Part shown: in pieces, positions 1-7,611 of the stretch
Layout: each line of letters opens with the position of its first letter
Numbering within the stretch: position 1 is the stretch's first letter
Assembly (NCBI GenBank): GCA_910576895.1
Contig: CAJTJZ010000002.1
Coordinates: 36,085 to 100,084 of the forward strand
Reading direction: 5' to 3'
DNA length: 64,000 nucleotides
Origin: an uncultured Lachnospiraceae bacterium
GTDB lineage: Bacteria > Bacillota > Clostridia > Lachnospirales > Lachnospiraceae
Program-made: the position numbers and the translations under genes
Notes under the pieces: model-generated
Seen by the model: the letters and a program-made list of their open reading frames with translations, nothing else
Told to the model about the DNA's origin: nothing
Databases searched by the model: none

Positions 1-1
1 T

Positions 2-781
2 GAATATTATTATAATGATACCTTAAATAAGGAAGAACCTGCTATGTCAAGTACAGGCACTTATCCTGTCACATCTTCTGGAATTGATTTAGATGCATTA
101 AAAGAACCAGAAAAAAAGAAACCAAAAAATACTTCCTCTAAAAATGATTTTACTCCAAAAAAAGTTAATACAAGACTTGGAAGCTATCAGCAACTTATTA
201 ATCGTGATTATGAACTACCAAATGATTATCAGCCAGACGATTTAACTGAACCGGAAGTGCGTTTTAGTTTCTATGGTTCTAATGATAAACGAAAGCTGCG
301 TAAAAAGGCAGCTTCTGCATTAGAAGAATTATTTACTGCTGCAGAAGAATCTGACTGTATTTTATATGGCGTATCTGGTTTTCGCTCCTATGAACGCCAA
401 AGTACAATTTACAATCAGAATCTTTTAAAGAAAGGCTCTGAACATACCAATTTATATTCTGCCAAACCGGGTACTAGTGAACATCAATCTGGACTTGCTA
501 TTGATGTTTCTTCCCGTTCTGCCTCCTTACAACTTTTAGAGAATTTTGGTAAAACGGAAGAAGGATTATGGCTTGCTAAAAATTGCTGGAAATATGGTTA
601 TATCCTACGCTATCCAGAAGATAAAGTAACCATTACTGGATATGCTTATGAACCATGGCATATCCGCTATGTAGGAAAAAAACTGGCAAAATATTTATAT
701 AAACATAATTTATGCCTAGATGAATATTATGGATATGAAGCACAAACATCTACATCAAAGCACACAAAAAAGAAAAAATAA
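2..781 (+). CDS. VanY-type D-alanyl-D-alanine carboxypeptidase (M15B), 5' end outside the window
   Basis: Zinc peptidase expected to trim the terminal D-Ala from peptidoglycan stem peptides outside the membrane. Counting from the ATG at 44, the SxHxxGxAxD metal/catalytic motif (SEHQSGLAID) lies at about residues 145-154 and the ExxWH-type motif (EPWH) near 203-206; both are intact. The C-terminus is a short lysine-rich tail. The reading frame is open with no stop back to base 2, and the family normally has an N-terminal membrane anchor that is absent here, so I treat the gene as 5'-truncated by the window edge. An alternative start is the ATG at 44, which has an AGGAAG eight bases upstream. 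Family call is secure; start is not. Confidence 0.85.
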   Translation, partial: EYYYNDTLNKEEPAMSSTGTYPVTSSGIDLDALKEPEKKKPKNTSSKNDFTPKKVNTRLGSYQQLINRDYELPNDYQPDDLTEPEVRFSFYGSNDKRKLRKKAASALEELFTAAEESDCILYGVSGFRSYERQSTIYNQNLLKKGSEHTNLYSAKPGTSEHQSGLAIDVSSRSASLQLLENFGKTEEGLWLAKNCWKYGYILRYPEDKVTITGYAYEPWHIRYVGKKLAKYLYKHNLCLDEYYGYEAQTSTSKHTKKKK

Positions 782-842
782 AGGAATATTTAAAAAAATA
801 CAAAAGAACTATATATAGAAAGGAGAAGTTAAGTAACAAACT

Positions 843-1571
843 ATGAGATTATTTTTCATTGCTATCTATTTAATTTACTACTATTTTAAAAGTCTATTTC
901 TATGGCCAAAAGCAAAAACACTTGGAAAAAAAGATCATGTACAACAATTAGAATATTCACAATATCATATTTCTAATGCATTGCGTCATATTCTTTTTCT
1001 TGCTGGTGTAAAAGTAAAAGTAAAAGGAATAGAAAATATTCCTAAAGATCGTGCTTGTTTATTTATTACAAATCATCGCGGTTATTTTGATATCTTGCTT
1101 GGCTATACTACCATTCCTATGCGATGCAGTTATATTGCAAAAAAAGAAATGGAACATATGCCTTTAATTGCCCCTTGGATGCGTCTCCTAGACTGCCAAT
1201 TCCTTGATCGTGATAATATTAAGGAAGGAATGAAAACGATTTTAACTGCTATTGATTTAGTGAAAAGTGGACAATCTATTGTTATCTCCCCAGAAGGAAC
1301 AAGAAATACAGGAGATGAACTGCTTCCTTTTCATGAGGGAAGCTTTAAAATCGCTACCAAAAGCGGTTGTCCCATTATTCCAGTAGCAATTAATAATACG
1401 AATGCTGTATTTGAAGATCAACTTCCATGGATTAAATCAGCAAAAGTCTGTATTGAATATGGAAAACCTCTTTATTTAGAAGAAATGACAAAAGAACAAA
1501 AAAAAGCACTTCCAGAAACTACAAAAGCAATCATTCAGGAAATGTATCTTGAAAATAAAAAAGAATGTTAA
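843..1571 (+). CDS. plsC: 1-acyl-sn-glycerol-3-phosphate acyltransferase (PlsC)
   Basis: Membrane enzyme that acylates lysophosphatidic acid to phosphatidic acid in phospholipid synthesis. The 242-residue protein has a hydrophobic N-terminal segment, the acyltransferase HX4D motif in NHRGYFD (about residues 77-83) and the glycerol-3-phosphate-binding EGTR motif (SPEGTRN, about 150-156), the usual spacing for the family. The best upstream purine tract (AGGAG) is about 17 bases from the ATG, which is long, but an in-frame stop lies three codons upstream, so no earlier start is possible. It is followed within 25 bases by a small membrane protein gene, probably co-transcribed. Confidence 0.92.
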   Translation: MRLFFIAIYLIYYYFKSLFLWPKAKTLGKKDHVQQLEYSQYHISNALRHILFLAGVKVKVKGIENIPKDRACLFITNHRGYFDILLGYTTIPMRCSYIAKKEMEHMPLIAPWMRLLDCQFLDRDNIKEGMKTILTAIDLVKSGQSIVISPEGTRNTGDELLPFHEGSFKIATKSGCPIIPVAINNTNAVFEDQLPWIKSAKVCIEYGKPLYLEEMTKEQKKALPETTKAIIQEMYLENKKEC

Positions 1572-1594
1572 GAACAAAGCGGAGGAAAAATATT

Positions 1595-2101
1595 ATGAAA
1601 CCATGGTTAATTGTCTTACTTATTATCATCCTTGTATTAATTGCTGTTCTTGTGCTTCTTTATTACTTTGGCAATAAGATGCAAAAAAAAGCAGCCGATA
1701 ATCAAGCACAAATGGAAGCGGCCTCTCAAGTTGTCACTATGCTTGTAATTGATAAAAAACGGCTAAAATTAAAAGAAGCAGGGCTTCCACAAATTGTTAT
1801 TGATCAAACACCAAAATATATGCGACGTTCTAAAGTGCCAATTGCAAAAGTAAAAGTTGGCCCACAAATTCTTAATATGATTTGTGATGAAAAAGTTTTT
1901 GAAATTCTTCCTACAAAAAAAGAAGTCAAAGCAACTGTAAGTGGTATTTATATTATGGGAGTGAAAGGACTTAGATCAAGTCTTGAAAAACCAACAGGAA
2001 AAAAAGGATTCTTTCGCAATCTTCAGGATAAAGCAAGAACTGCCCTAGAAGAACAAAAAGAAATCGATGCTGCAAAAAATAAACAAAAAAAGAAAAAATA
2101 A
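1595..2101 (+). CDS. Small single-pass membrane protein of unknown function
   Basis: Protein of 168 residues. I place the start at ATG 1595 because GGAGG (1581-1585) sits nine bases upstream; the longer frame from 1565 overlaps plsC and lacks a ribosome site. One strongly hydrophobic segment (about residues 5-26, many Ile/Leu/Val) is followed by a charged cytoplasmic-type region and ends in a run of lysines. I do not recognise a domain. Being directly downstream of plsC and upstream of a terminator, it probably shares the plsC transcript; a membrane-associated role is inference only. Confidence 0.75.
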   Translation: MKPWLIVLLIIILVLIAVLVLLYYFGNKMQKKAADNQAQMEAASQVVTMLVIDKKRLKLKEAGLPQIVIDQTPKYMRRSKVPIAKVKVGPQILNMICDEKVFEILPTKKEVKATVSGIYIMGVKGLRSSLEKPTGKKGFFRNLQDKARTALEEQKEIDAAKNKQKKKK

Positions 2102-2139
2102 AAGATTTATTATACGTTATCTTTAAATATTTTTACTAT

Positions 2140-2184
2140 AAAAATGACAGCCTTCTTAAGTTTTTTAACAAAGCTGTCATTTTT
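2140..2184. terminator. Bidirectional Rho-independent terminator
   Basis: A perfect 12-bp inverted repeat, AAAAATGACAGC (2140-2151) and GCTGTCATTTTT (2173-2184), with A- and T-rich flanks on both sides. It lies between the convergent plsC-operon and spoIIR-DUF1934 operon, so it can serve both. Confidence 0.9.
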
Positions 2185-2238
2185 CTTTTTTGAAATCAAA
2201 ATAAATCCTTTAGAATACAAAAACAATTATTAGAGATT

Positions 2239-2703
2239 TTAAGGATTACTAGTTACTTTAATTATAATATGGCAATCTGAAATATAACTATAATTCATAT
2301 CCAATCCATAAGTAAGTTCTGCAACAATTTCATTTTCCGTTTCTTTTAACTCCACTTTTGATGTATGTGTACTAATAATCAGTTCTCCAAATGGGGTATT
2401 ATAACTTGTTACATTTTTCTTTTCTTTTTCAAATACCATATGTACATTACTTGCACCACTTTTTATAATTTCCACAAGCCCTTCGGAAAGAATCACTGTA
2501 TTTTTTGTTAAGTCTGCTGTAATTGTATTTCCGGGTATACTTTCCCCATATCCAAAGCTGTTTTTTGTCATATATTCATCGTATAAGATAAAGTGCTTTT
2601 CTCCTTCTTTATAATATTTTCCGGCAGAAACTACTTCCACTGGTGCATCTCCTTCACTATCAAATTGTAGTCCTGTGATTGCAATCATTACATCTGCTGT
2701 CAT
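2239..2703 (-). CDS. DUF1934 (YwiB-like) beta-barrel protein
   Basis: A 154-residue, probably cytoplasmic protein of the DUF1934 family (calycin-like beta barrel; function not established). Visible family features are the N-terminal IAITGLQ strand followed by acidic residues, a central YDEYM segment, and the alternating-strand C-terminus ending in a LTYGLDMN-like stretch. A ribosome site (AGGATAGGAG) precedes the ATG. It begins 41 bases after spoIIR and is probably translated from the same transcript. Confidence 0.75.
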   Translation of the reverse strand: MTADVMIAITGLQFDSEGDAPVEVVSAGKYYKEGEKHFILYDEYMTKNSFGYGESIPGNTITADLTKNTVILSEGLVEIIKSGASNVHMVFEKEKKNVTSYNTPFGELIISTHTSKVELKETENEIVAELTYGLDMNYSYISDCHIIIKVTSNP

Positions 2704-2744
2704 TTTTCTCCTATCCTTTCTTCCTTTTCAGGTATTTCTAAAAA

Positions 2745-3389
2745 TTAACGAAACGCTTTTGAAAACCACTCCCCAAGCCGGAAGCGATATTCATATTTTA
2801 TACCATTATGCTCTTGTGTCAATAAGGAATTGTACTCTCCCTCTGTTAAAGCGTCTTGTAATTTTTCTTTTGACTTTGTTGGCACTTTTTCACAAGCACC
2901 ATCTAATAGACATAGTGTTGGAAACATAACACACCACCAATTATGTCCCCCTCCGCTGCCAAGAAGTACACGAACAGCTTCATAATCTCCTTCTGGAAAT
3001 GTCAAATCTCCATATGTTTTTACTGGAAATTTTGTTTTTTCTAACACTACATTTGCCTTATAGTCCATTCCCTCTGTAGAAAGCACCTGATTTGCTTTTT
3101 CCGTTAAATCATCTAATTGCGAACAAAGTATCTTCTTTGCATCTTTTTTTGTTTTTGCCTTTTCCATAGCAGATTGTACATCTTGTAAAATTTCATCTCT
3201 TACTTTATATTTTATCGCTTGATCCTCTTTTGAATCACTATTAGCAATCACATGAAATCGTATTACTGCATCAGAAATATCTTTTTGCATCTGAGCTTTT
3301 TTACATTGAATCGCAAGTGCTGTCCAAATAAGTACAACAAAAACTGTAATAAAAATATTTTTTATATTATATTGAATATATTCCTTCAT
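2745..3389 (-). CDS. spoIIR: Stage II sporulation protein R (SpoIIR)
   Basis: Secreted or membrane-anchored signalling protein made in the forespore; it triggers SpoIIGA to process pro-sigma-E in the mother cell. The 214-residue protein has an N-terminal membrane/signal segment (about 11-28), the family motif RFHVIANSDS (about 43-52) followed by the DQ...K..VRD block, and the highly conserved GGHNWWCVMFP block (from about 147). All are typical of SpoIIR. A GGGAG ribosome site lies just upstream, preceded by a good sigma-F promoter match. It is first gene of a two-gene unit with DUF1934. Confidence 0.95.
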   Translation of the reverse strand: MKEYIQYNIKNIFITVFVVLIWTALAIQCKKAQMQKDISDAVIRFHVIANSDSKEDQAIKYKVRDEILQDVQSAMEKAKTKKDAKKILCSQLDDLTEKANQVLSTEGMDYKANVVLEKTKFPVKTYGDLTFPEGDYEAVRVLLGSGGGHNWWCVMFPTLCLLDGACEKVPTKSKEKLQDALTEGEYNSLLTQEHNGIKYEYRFRLGEWFSKAFR

Positions 3390-3429
3390 TTTTCTTTCTC
3401 CCTTCTAAACTCTGAAACTTTATTATTTA

Positions 3430-3458
3430 AACTTTTCCCTAAAATTTTTTCTTTATAC
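3430..3458 (-). promoter_or_regulatory. Candidate sigma-F (forespore) promoter of spoIIR
   Basis: Read on the minus strand, GTATA (3458-3454) matches the Bacillus sigma-F -35 consensus GYWTA. After a 14-base spacer, GGGAAAAGTT (3439-3430) matches GGNRANANTW at every position. Predicted transcription start is about 35 bases upstream of spoIIR. The region is A-rich, so a chance match cannot be excluded, but sigma-F control is what spoIIR is known to have. Confidence 0.6.
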
Positions 3459-3605
3459 ACTTGTATAAAAAATTTTTTTCCTTATACTATTTACTATCAA
3501 TCATTACTATCATATTTATCTTACAATCAAAAAAATTGATTATAGGATAAGAAGAATACCAAAATATTCTTAAATAAAATTATAGAAAGGATAAAAAAAC
3601 TTATT

Positions 3606-4478
3606 ATGAATGAAATCACACTATCTGCCTATGGTAAAATTAACCTTGCTCTTGATATCATTGGTAAACGTCCTAATGGATATCATGATGTTCGTATGGT
3701 AATGCAGTCTGTTGGATTACATGATACTTTAAGAATAAAAAAATGTTCTGGCACTGGCATTACTTTGTCTACAGAACAAAAAGAACTAAAAAATCCACAA
3801 GAAAATCTTGCTGTTCGTGCTGCTGTTCTTTTAAAAGAAGAATTTCATATTAAAGATGGACTTTTTATTGAACTTAAAAAAGAAATTCCGATTGCTGCTG
3901 GTATGGCAGGTGGAAGTACCGATGCAGCAGCAGCACTTTATGCAGTTAATGAATTATTTTCTCTTGGTATGAATCAAAAAGAACTTGCTTCCTATGGAGT
4001 AAGACTTGGTGCTGATATTCCCTATTGCTTATTAGGGGGAACTGCCCTTTCCGAAGGAATTGGCGAAATCCTAACAGCATTACCCCCTGCTCCTAATTGC
4101 TTTGTATTATTAGTAACTCCAAGGATTCCAATTTCTACTAAATATGTTTATGAACATTTCGATGCTTTGATTGCTCCCAAACACCCTGATATTGATGGTA
4201 TGATACAAGCAATTGAGCAAAATAATTATATTAAAATGACACAGAAATTAGAAAATATATTAGAGCTTGTTACAATTTCAAAAACTCCTATCATTGCAAA
4301 AATTAAGGAACAAATGATGACAATGGGTGCTGATAATGCTTTAATGAGTGGCAGTGGCCCTACTGTATTTGGTTTATTTTCAAAAGAAACTGCTTGTAAA
4401 AATGCTAGTGCATGGTTTTCCTCTCATAAACAGGAACTAAACATCTTTTCTTACCTAACACATTTTCAACACTTATAA
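3606..4478 (+). CDS. ispE: 4-diphosphocytidyl-2-C-methyl-D-erythritol kinase (IspE)
   Basis: ATP-dependent GHMP-family kinase phosphorylating CDP-methylerythritol in the MEP isoprenoid pathway. The 290-residue length is normal. The N-terminus has the AYGKINLALDI block and NGYHDV segment, and the ATP-binding glycine-rich motif PIAAGMAGGSTDAAA lies at about 94-108; the C-terminal MSGSGPTVFG motif is present. It is transcribed divergently from spoIIR, a neighbourhood often seen in Clostridia. AGAAAGGAT lies about 14 bases before the ATG. Confidence 0.95.
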   Translation: MNEITLSAYGKINLALDIIGKRPNGYHDVRMVMQSVGLHDTLRIKKCSGTGITLSTEQKELKNPQENLAVRAAVLLKEEFHIKDGLFIELKKEIPIAAGMAGGSTDAAAALYAVNELFSLGMNQKELASYGVRLGADIPYCLLGGTALSEGIGEILTALPPAPNCFVLLVTPRIPISTKYVYEHFDALIAPKHPDIDGMIQAIEQNNYIKMTQKLENILELVTISKTPIIAKIKEQMMTMGADNALMSGSGPTVFGLFSKETACKNASAWFSSHKQELNIFSYLTHFQHL

Positions 4479-4540
4479 TAGTACCTTTTATATTTTAAAT
4501 AGAAAGATTTTTTAGAAAACAAGAAAATTTCACAATCTAG

Positions 4541-4567
4541 TAATTATTTTAAAAAAAGTGCCGATAT
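4541..4567 (+). promoter_or_regulatory. Candidate sigma-28 (SigD/FliA-type) promoter
   Basis: TAAT (4541-4544), a spacer of exactly 15 bases, then GCCGATAT (4560-4567). The motility sigma factor consensus is TAAA-N15-GCCGATAA, so this is 3/4 plus 7/8 with correct spacing. It would start transcription about 80 bases before the gene at 4653. Confidence 0.55.
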
Positions 4568-4652
4568 CTTTTATAGAATATAATTTTCTTTACTAGTCTT
4601 ATTAAAAAAAGAAAATTTTATGAAAAAATACAATGATAAAGGAGGATTTATT

Positions 4653-5318
4653 ATGGATATGGGAATTACAGAAAACCTTGGTATTTCTTATAGTGCAGAA
4701 TCTCGTTCTTCTAAAAAGACAACTCGTGAAAATACAAATACTTCTGCTATTGAAGATACAGAAGCAAAAGTATCTGATAAAGCAGAAAAAACAAATGCTG
4801 CTACTTATGAAAGGACATCAGAAAAGGACACAGATTCTTCCAAACAACTTTATAAACCAGATATGGATATGGTACAGAAATTAAAAAATGATGCAGAAGT
4901 TAGAAGTACACAGCTTCGTAATCTGGTAGAGAAGATGCTGACAAAGCAGGGAACTGCTTTCAATAATGGCACTAATATTTATGACCTGCTTCGTACAGGT
5001 AAAGTGAATGTTGATCCTGCAACAGCAGCACAAGCAAAAGAAGATATTTCCGAAGATGGTTATTGGGGTGTAAAACAGACCTCAGAACGTCTTGTTTCTT
5101 TTGCAAAGGCACTAACAGGCGGTGATCCTTCCAAAGCTGATGAAATGATTGAAGCTTTTAAAAAGGGTTATGAGCAGGCTACAAAGTCTTGGGGCGGCGA
5201 TCTTCCGGGTATCTGCAAAGAAACCTATGATGCTACCCTAGAACAACTAAATGAATGGAAAAATTCCTTAGATTCTTCTACAGATGATGTTGCAAATACA
5301 GAAAAAACAACAGCATAA
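4653..5318 (+). CDS. Conserved protein of unknown function, possibly motility-regulated
   Basis: Soluble, acidic protein of 221 residues with no signal peptide or membrane segment. The start is ATG 4653 with AAAGGAGG about eight bases upstream; the longer frame from 4620 contains that ribosome site. The first ~75 residues are Ser/Thr/Lys/Glu-rich and look disordered. The second half is a compact conserved-looking domain with YWGVKQTSERL, ALTGGDPSKADEM and SWGGDLPGIC segments. It faintly recalls DUF5610-type proteins, but I cannot confirm that. It stands alone between ispE and a terminator. The sigma-28-like promoter upstream suggests a link to flagellar expression; this is inference. Confidence 0.7.
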   Translation: MDMGITENLGISYSAESRSSKKTTRENTNTSAIEDTEAKVSDKAEKTNAATYERTSEKDTDSSKQLYKPDMDMVQKLKNDAEVRSTQLRNLVEKMLTKQGTAFNNGTNIYDLLRTGKVNVDPATAAQAKEDISEDGYWGVKQTSERLVSFAKALTGGDPSKADEMIEAFKKGYEQATKSWGGDLPGICKETYDATLEQLNEWKNSLDSSTDDVANTEKTTA

Positions 5319-5345
5319 CAAGACATAACAAAGAAATAATATGAT

Positions 5346-5391
5346 AAAAAATAAGAAGCTTTGGCTATTTTGTCAAAACTTCTTATTTTTT
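5346..5391. terminator. Bidirectional terminator
   Basis: A perfect 13-bp inverted repeat, AAAAAATAAGAAG (5346-5358) and CTTCTTATTTTTT (5379-5391), with a 20-base loop. It lies between the convergent gene ending at 5318 and the SPOCS-LysM gene ending at 5433. Confidence 0.88.
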
Positions 5392-5432
5392 ACTATTTAC
5401 ATATTTACTCAAAAAATAATTCTGAAAAAATT

Positions 5433-6998
5433 TTATAAATACGATGGTACTTGTTTCACAATTAAAATCTTTTCTCCTTCTTTTACTTCCTCTGGCCCAC
5501 GTTCATTCATTTCCAAAAGCTGATCCATACGAATATGAAATTTCTTTGCAATTGTCCATAAACTATCTTCATTTCTTACAATATATCCAATCATGCCGGG
5601 CAGGGATTCATAATATTGTGTTGGTATCATTTCTTCTTTAAAATCTGTAATCACAGGTTCTCTCACTTTATCAAATACAATCGCATCTAAGCTAACTACA
5701 ACTTTAATCTCTGCTTCTTCTCCATTTGCCATAACAGCAGAAAGTTGTTCCAGACTAGGTCTTACTTCAAAAACACTATCTTCCGAAATCCCTCTTGCTT
5801 CAATTGTATATTGAAAAGGAATCATTCCTTTTGCTGCACTTACAGGGGTAAAATCATCATCTGTTAAATATAAAAGCTGTAATTCTGCAATTCCTTCCAC
5901 AGAAATACCATCTTCCACAATTTGTTGTTCATCTAATTTTACACTTCCAGAAACATTACATAGCTCCAATACCTTTCCACTTCCCGCTGGTACTTGCACT
6001 CTATCTTGAATACGCATTCTACTATTATTTTTCATCAGCATATTTTCATAGCACGCCTCTCCCTTAATAGGAATCAATTCACGATCGGTTGCATAAGCAT
6101 CTTCTAAAAGCATAATTTGCTCATTTTCATAAATACGCAATTCCAGATTTAATACTGCCTCCATATCAAAAATACGTTCTTCCCCATCAACATCAGGTTT
6201 CATTTGTACATCCTGCCGAAGCACTACCATTTCTACATCGGGAATCATCGTTTCTTTTGCATTATTTGCTTCAATCATTCCTTGAAATGGCTTTTGCCCT
6301 TCCATAAAACTTAAGCCTTTTCCATCTTCTCCTGTATAGATCACAAATAAACTTACATCTCCATTTACCTCAAGCTTATCTTCTAAAAGCCGCAAGGATA
6401 CATTAGAAGTTTCAATATTATAATAAAGCACCTCTCCAATATTTGGCTTTCCTGCCAATAATGGAAATTCTTCTTTAATACGCAAGGTATCTTTTTTAAA
6501 AAGCACCTGCTTTGTCATGGTAAGTTCTCTTGTCTTTGTGCATATTTTCTCATCTGTTTCAATATCACTGACTGCTTCGGCATCATACATTTCTTCTGCC
6601 GTTATGTAAAATGTCACAATTGCCTTTGCACTGATTTTACGAGAATTAATTAGATTTACCGTAAAATCTTCTAAATTCCATTTTGCCTTAATCTGATCTT
6701 CTGTTCCCGCATCATCCAAATGAATAATCTCCTCAAATGGAATTTCCCCATTAATATTATGAATGGGACGATTATCATTTTCACATAAGTATAGAAATTG
6801 AAAAGAAAGACTTCCCTTTAATAAAACCTTTCCATTCATTGCCCTTACTTCTGAAAGCACAATATTTCCCTGTTCTCTAATAATTTTCATAATATCTGGT
6901 TTCATATCAGGTACATTAAAGTCATCGTCAAAGGTCAATTGTATTGTTGTCTTTGCTTTTAATTTATCCATATGAATCATTTTTTGCAAAAGCTCCAT
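5433..6998 (-). CDS. SPOCS (DUF3794)-repeat protein with C-terminal LysM domain
   Basis: Probable spore-envelope or cortex-associated protein of 521 residues. It consists of successive SPOCS/DUF3794 beta-rich modules (each with blocks like VPDMKPDIMKI and short LLYxxxD strands), then a LysM peptidoglycan-binding domain at about 471-521 (YIVRNEDSLWTIAKKF ... GEKILI). No signal peptide is seen, as in other mother-cell coat-type proteins. The start is ATG 6998: AGGAGG (7010-7005) is six bases away, whereas the first ATG at 7004 abuts it. The exact spore role is inferred from the domain family. Confidence 0.85.
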   Translation of the reverse strand: MELLQKMIHMDKLKAKTTIQLTFDDDFNVPDMKPDIMKIIREQGNIVLSEVRAMNGKVLLKGSLSFQFLYLCENDNRPIHNINGEIPFEEIIHLDDAGTEDQIKAKWNLEDFTVNLINSRKISAKAIVTFYITAEEMYDAEAVSDIETDEKICTKTRELTMTKQVLFKKDTLRIKEEFPLLAGKPNIGEVLYYNIETSNVSLRLLEDKLEVNGDVSLFVIYTGEDGKGLSFMEGQKPFQGMIEANNAKETMIPDVEMVVLRQDVQMKPDVDGEERIFDMEAVLNLELRIYENEQIMLLEDAYATDRELIPIKGEACYENMLMKNNSRMRIQDRVQVPAGSGKVLELCNVSGSVKLDEQQIVEDGISVEGIAELQLLYLTDDDFTPVSAAKGMIPFQYTIEARGISEDSVFEVRPSLEQLSAVMANGEEAEIKVVVSLDAIVFDKVREPVITDFKEEMIPTQYYESLPGMIGYIVRNEDSLWTIAKKFHIRMDQLLEMNERGPEEVKEGEKILIVKQVPSYL

Positions 6999-7022
6999 GA
7001 ACATCCTCCTATTTTATATAAA

Positions 7023-7053
7023 ATTTGTATTTTACTTATCTTAGAAATTATCA
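7023..7053 (-). promoter_or_regulatory. Weak sigma-E/sigma-K-like promoter candidate for the SPOCS-LysM gene
   Basis: On the minus strand TGATAAT (7053-7047), a 15-base spacer and AATACAAAT (7031-7023) resemble mother-cell promoters (-10 consensus CATACANT) with two mismatches. Position just upstream of the ribosome site is reasonable. The match is imperfect in an AT-rich stretch. Confidence 0.3.
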
Positions 7054-7110
7054 AGAAAAGAAAAAATGCCATAATATTCCTTGTTTAATATATATGCAAT
7101 GTCCAAAAAA

Positions 7111-7533
7111 CTATGACAAAAAGACAACACTCTTTTCCTTATTTTCTATTTTAATTACAATATAAGGATAGGTAATGGCCTGTGTCACTTTTTCTTCTTT
7201 TTCTGGTCCTATTAAAGTAGTATCAAAGTAAACAGCATTTTCTGTTTCATAAACATTATCTACTAAAATACTATATCCTCCTGTATTTTGCATTCCATAT
7301 CCCTGTACAATATACAAATAACCATTACAACTATAGGTAAGTTTAAATCCTATTTCTTTTTTCTCTGTAATAATGGTAAGTAGTTCTTGTGGAAGATCTT
7401 CCTCCTCTACAACGGTAAAATCAACTGGTTTTTTTCCTGCCTCATTATCTTTTTTAGAAAAACTGCAAGAAGAAAGAATAAGAGAAAAAAATAAGAGCAT
7501 AGCAATCGAGGGAATCAGCTTAAAATTACTCAT
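7111..7533 (-). CDS. PrcB-like lipoprotein
   Basis: Predicted exported lipoprotein of 140 residues. The signal sequence ends in the lipobox LSSC (Cys at about 23). The mature part contains the GYGMQNTGGYSI block characteristic of the PrcB C-terminal domain family, known from a protein that stabilises the PrtP protease in Treponema; a protease-partner role here is not shown. Only an AAGGGG sequence lies before the start, and it is inside the hairpin at 7534-7579, so translation may be coupled to RNA structure. It follows murD in the same direction. Confidence 0.75.
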   Translation of the reverse strand: MSNFKLIPSIAMLLFFSLILSSCSFSKKDNEAGKKPVDFTVVEEEDLPQELLTIITEKKEIGFKLTYSCNGYLYIVQGYGMQNTGGYSILVDNVYETENAVYFDTTLIGPEKEEKVTQAITYPYIVIKIENKEKSVVFLS

Positions 7534-7579
7534 AAAAAAACCCCTTTTTCTTCCAGTTTATGCCGAAAGAAAAAAGGGT
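7534..7579 (-). terminator. Terminator-like hairpin overlapping the ribosome site of the PrcB-like gene
   Basis: Minus-strand inverted repeat (7579-7567 with 7552-7540), 13 pairs including one G-U, followed directly by seven T and then the ATG at 7533. It would end murD transcripts, yet its 3' arm carries the only Shine-Dalgarno-like sequence (AAGGGG) of the downstream gene. Confidence 0.7.
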
Positions 7580-7611
7580 ATGATAAGAATCAAAAACTTT
7601 TCTTTTCTCCT

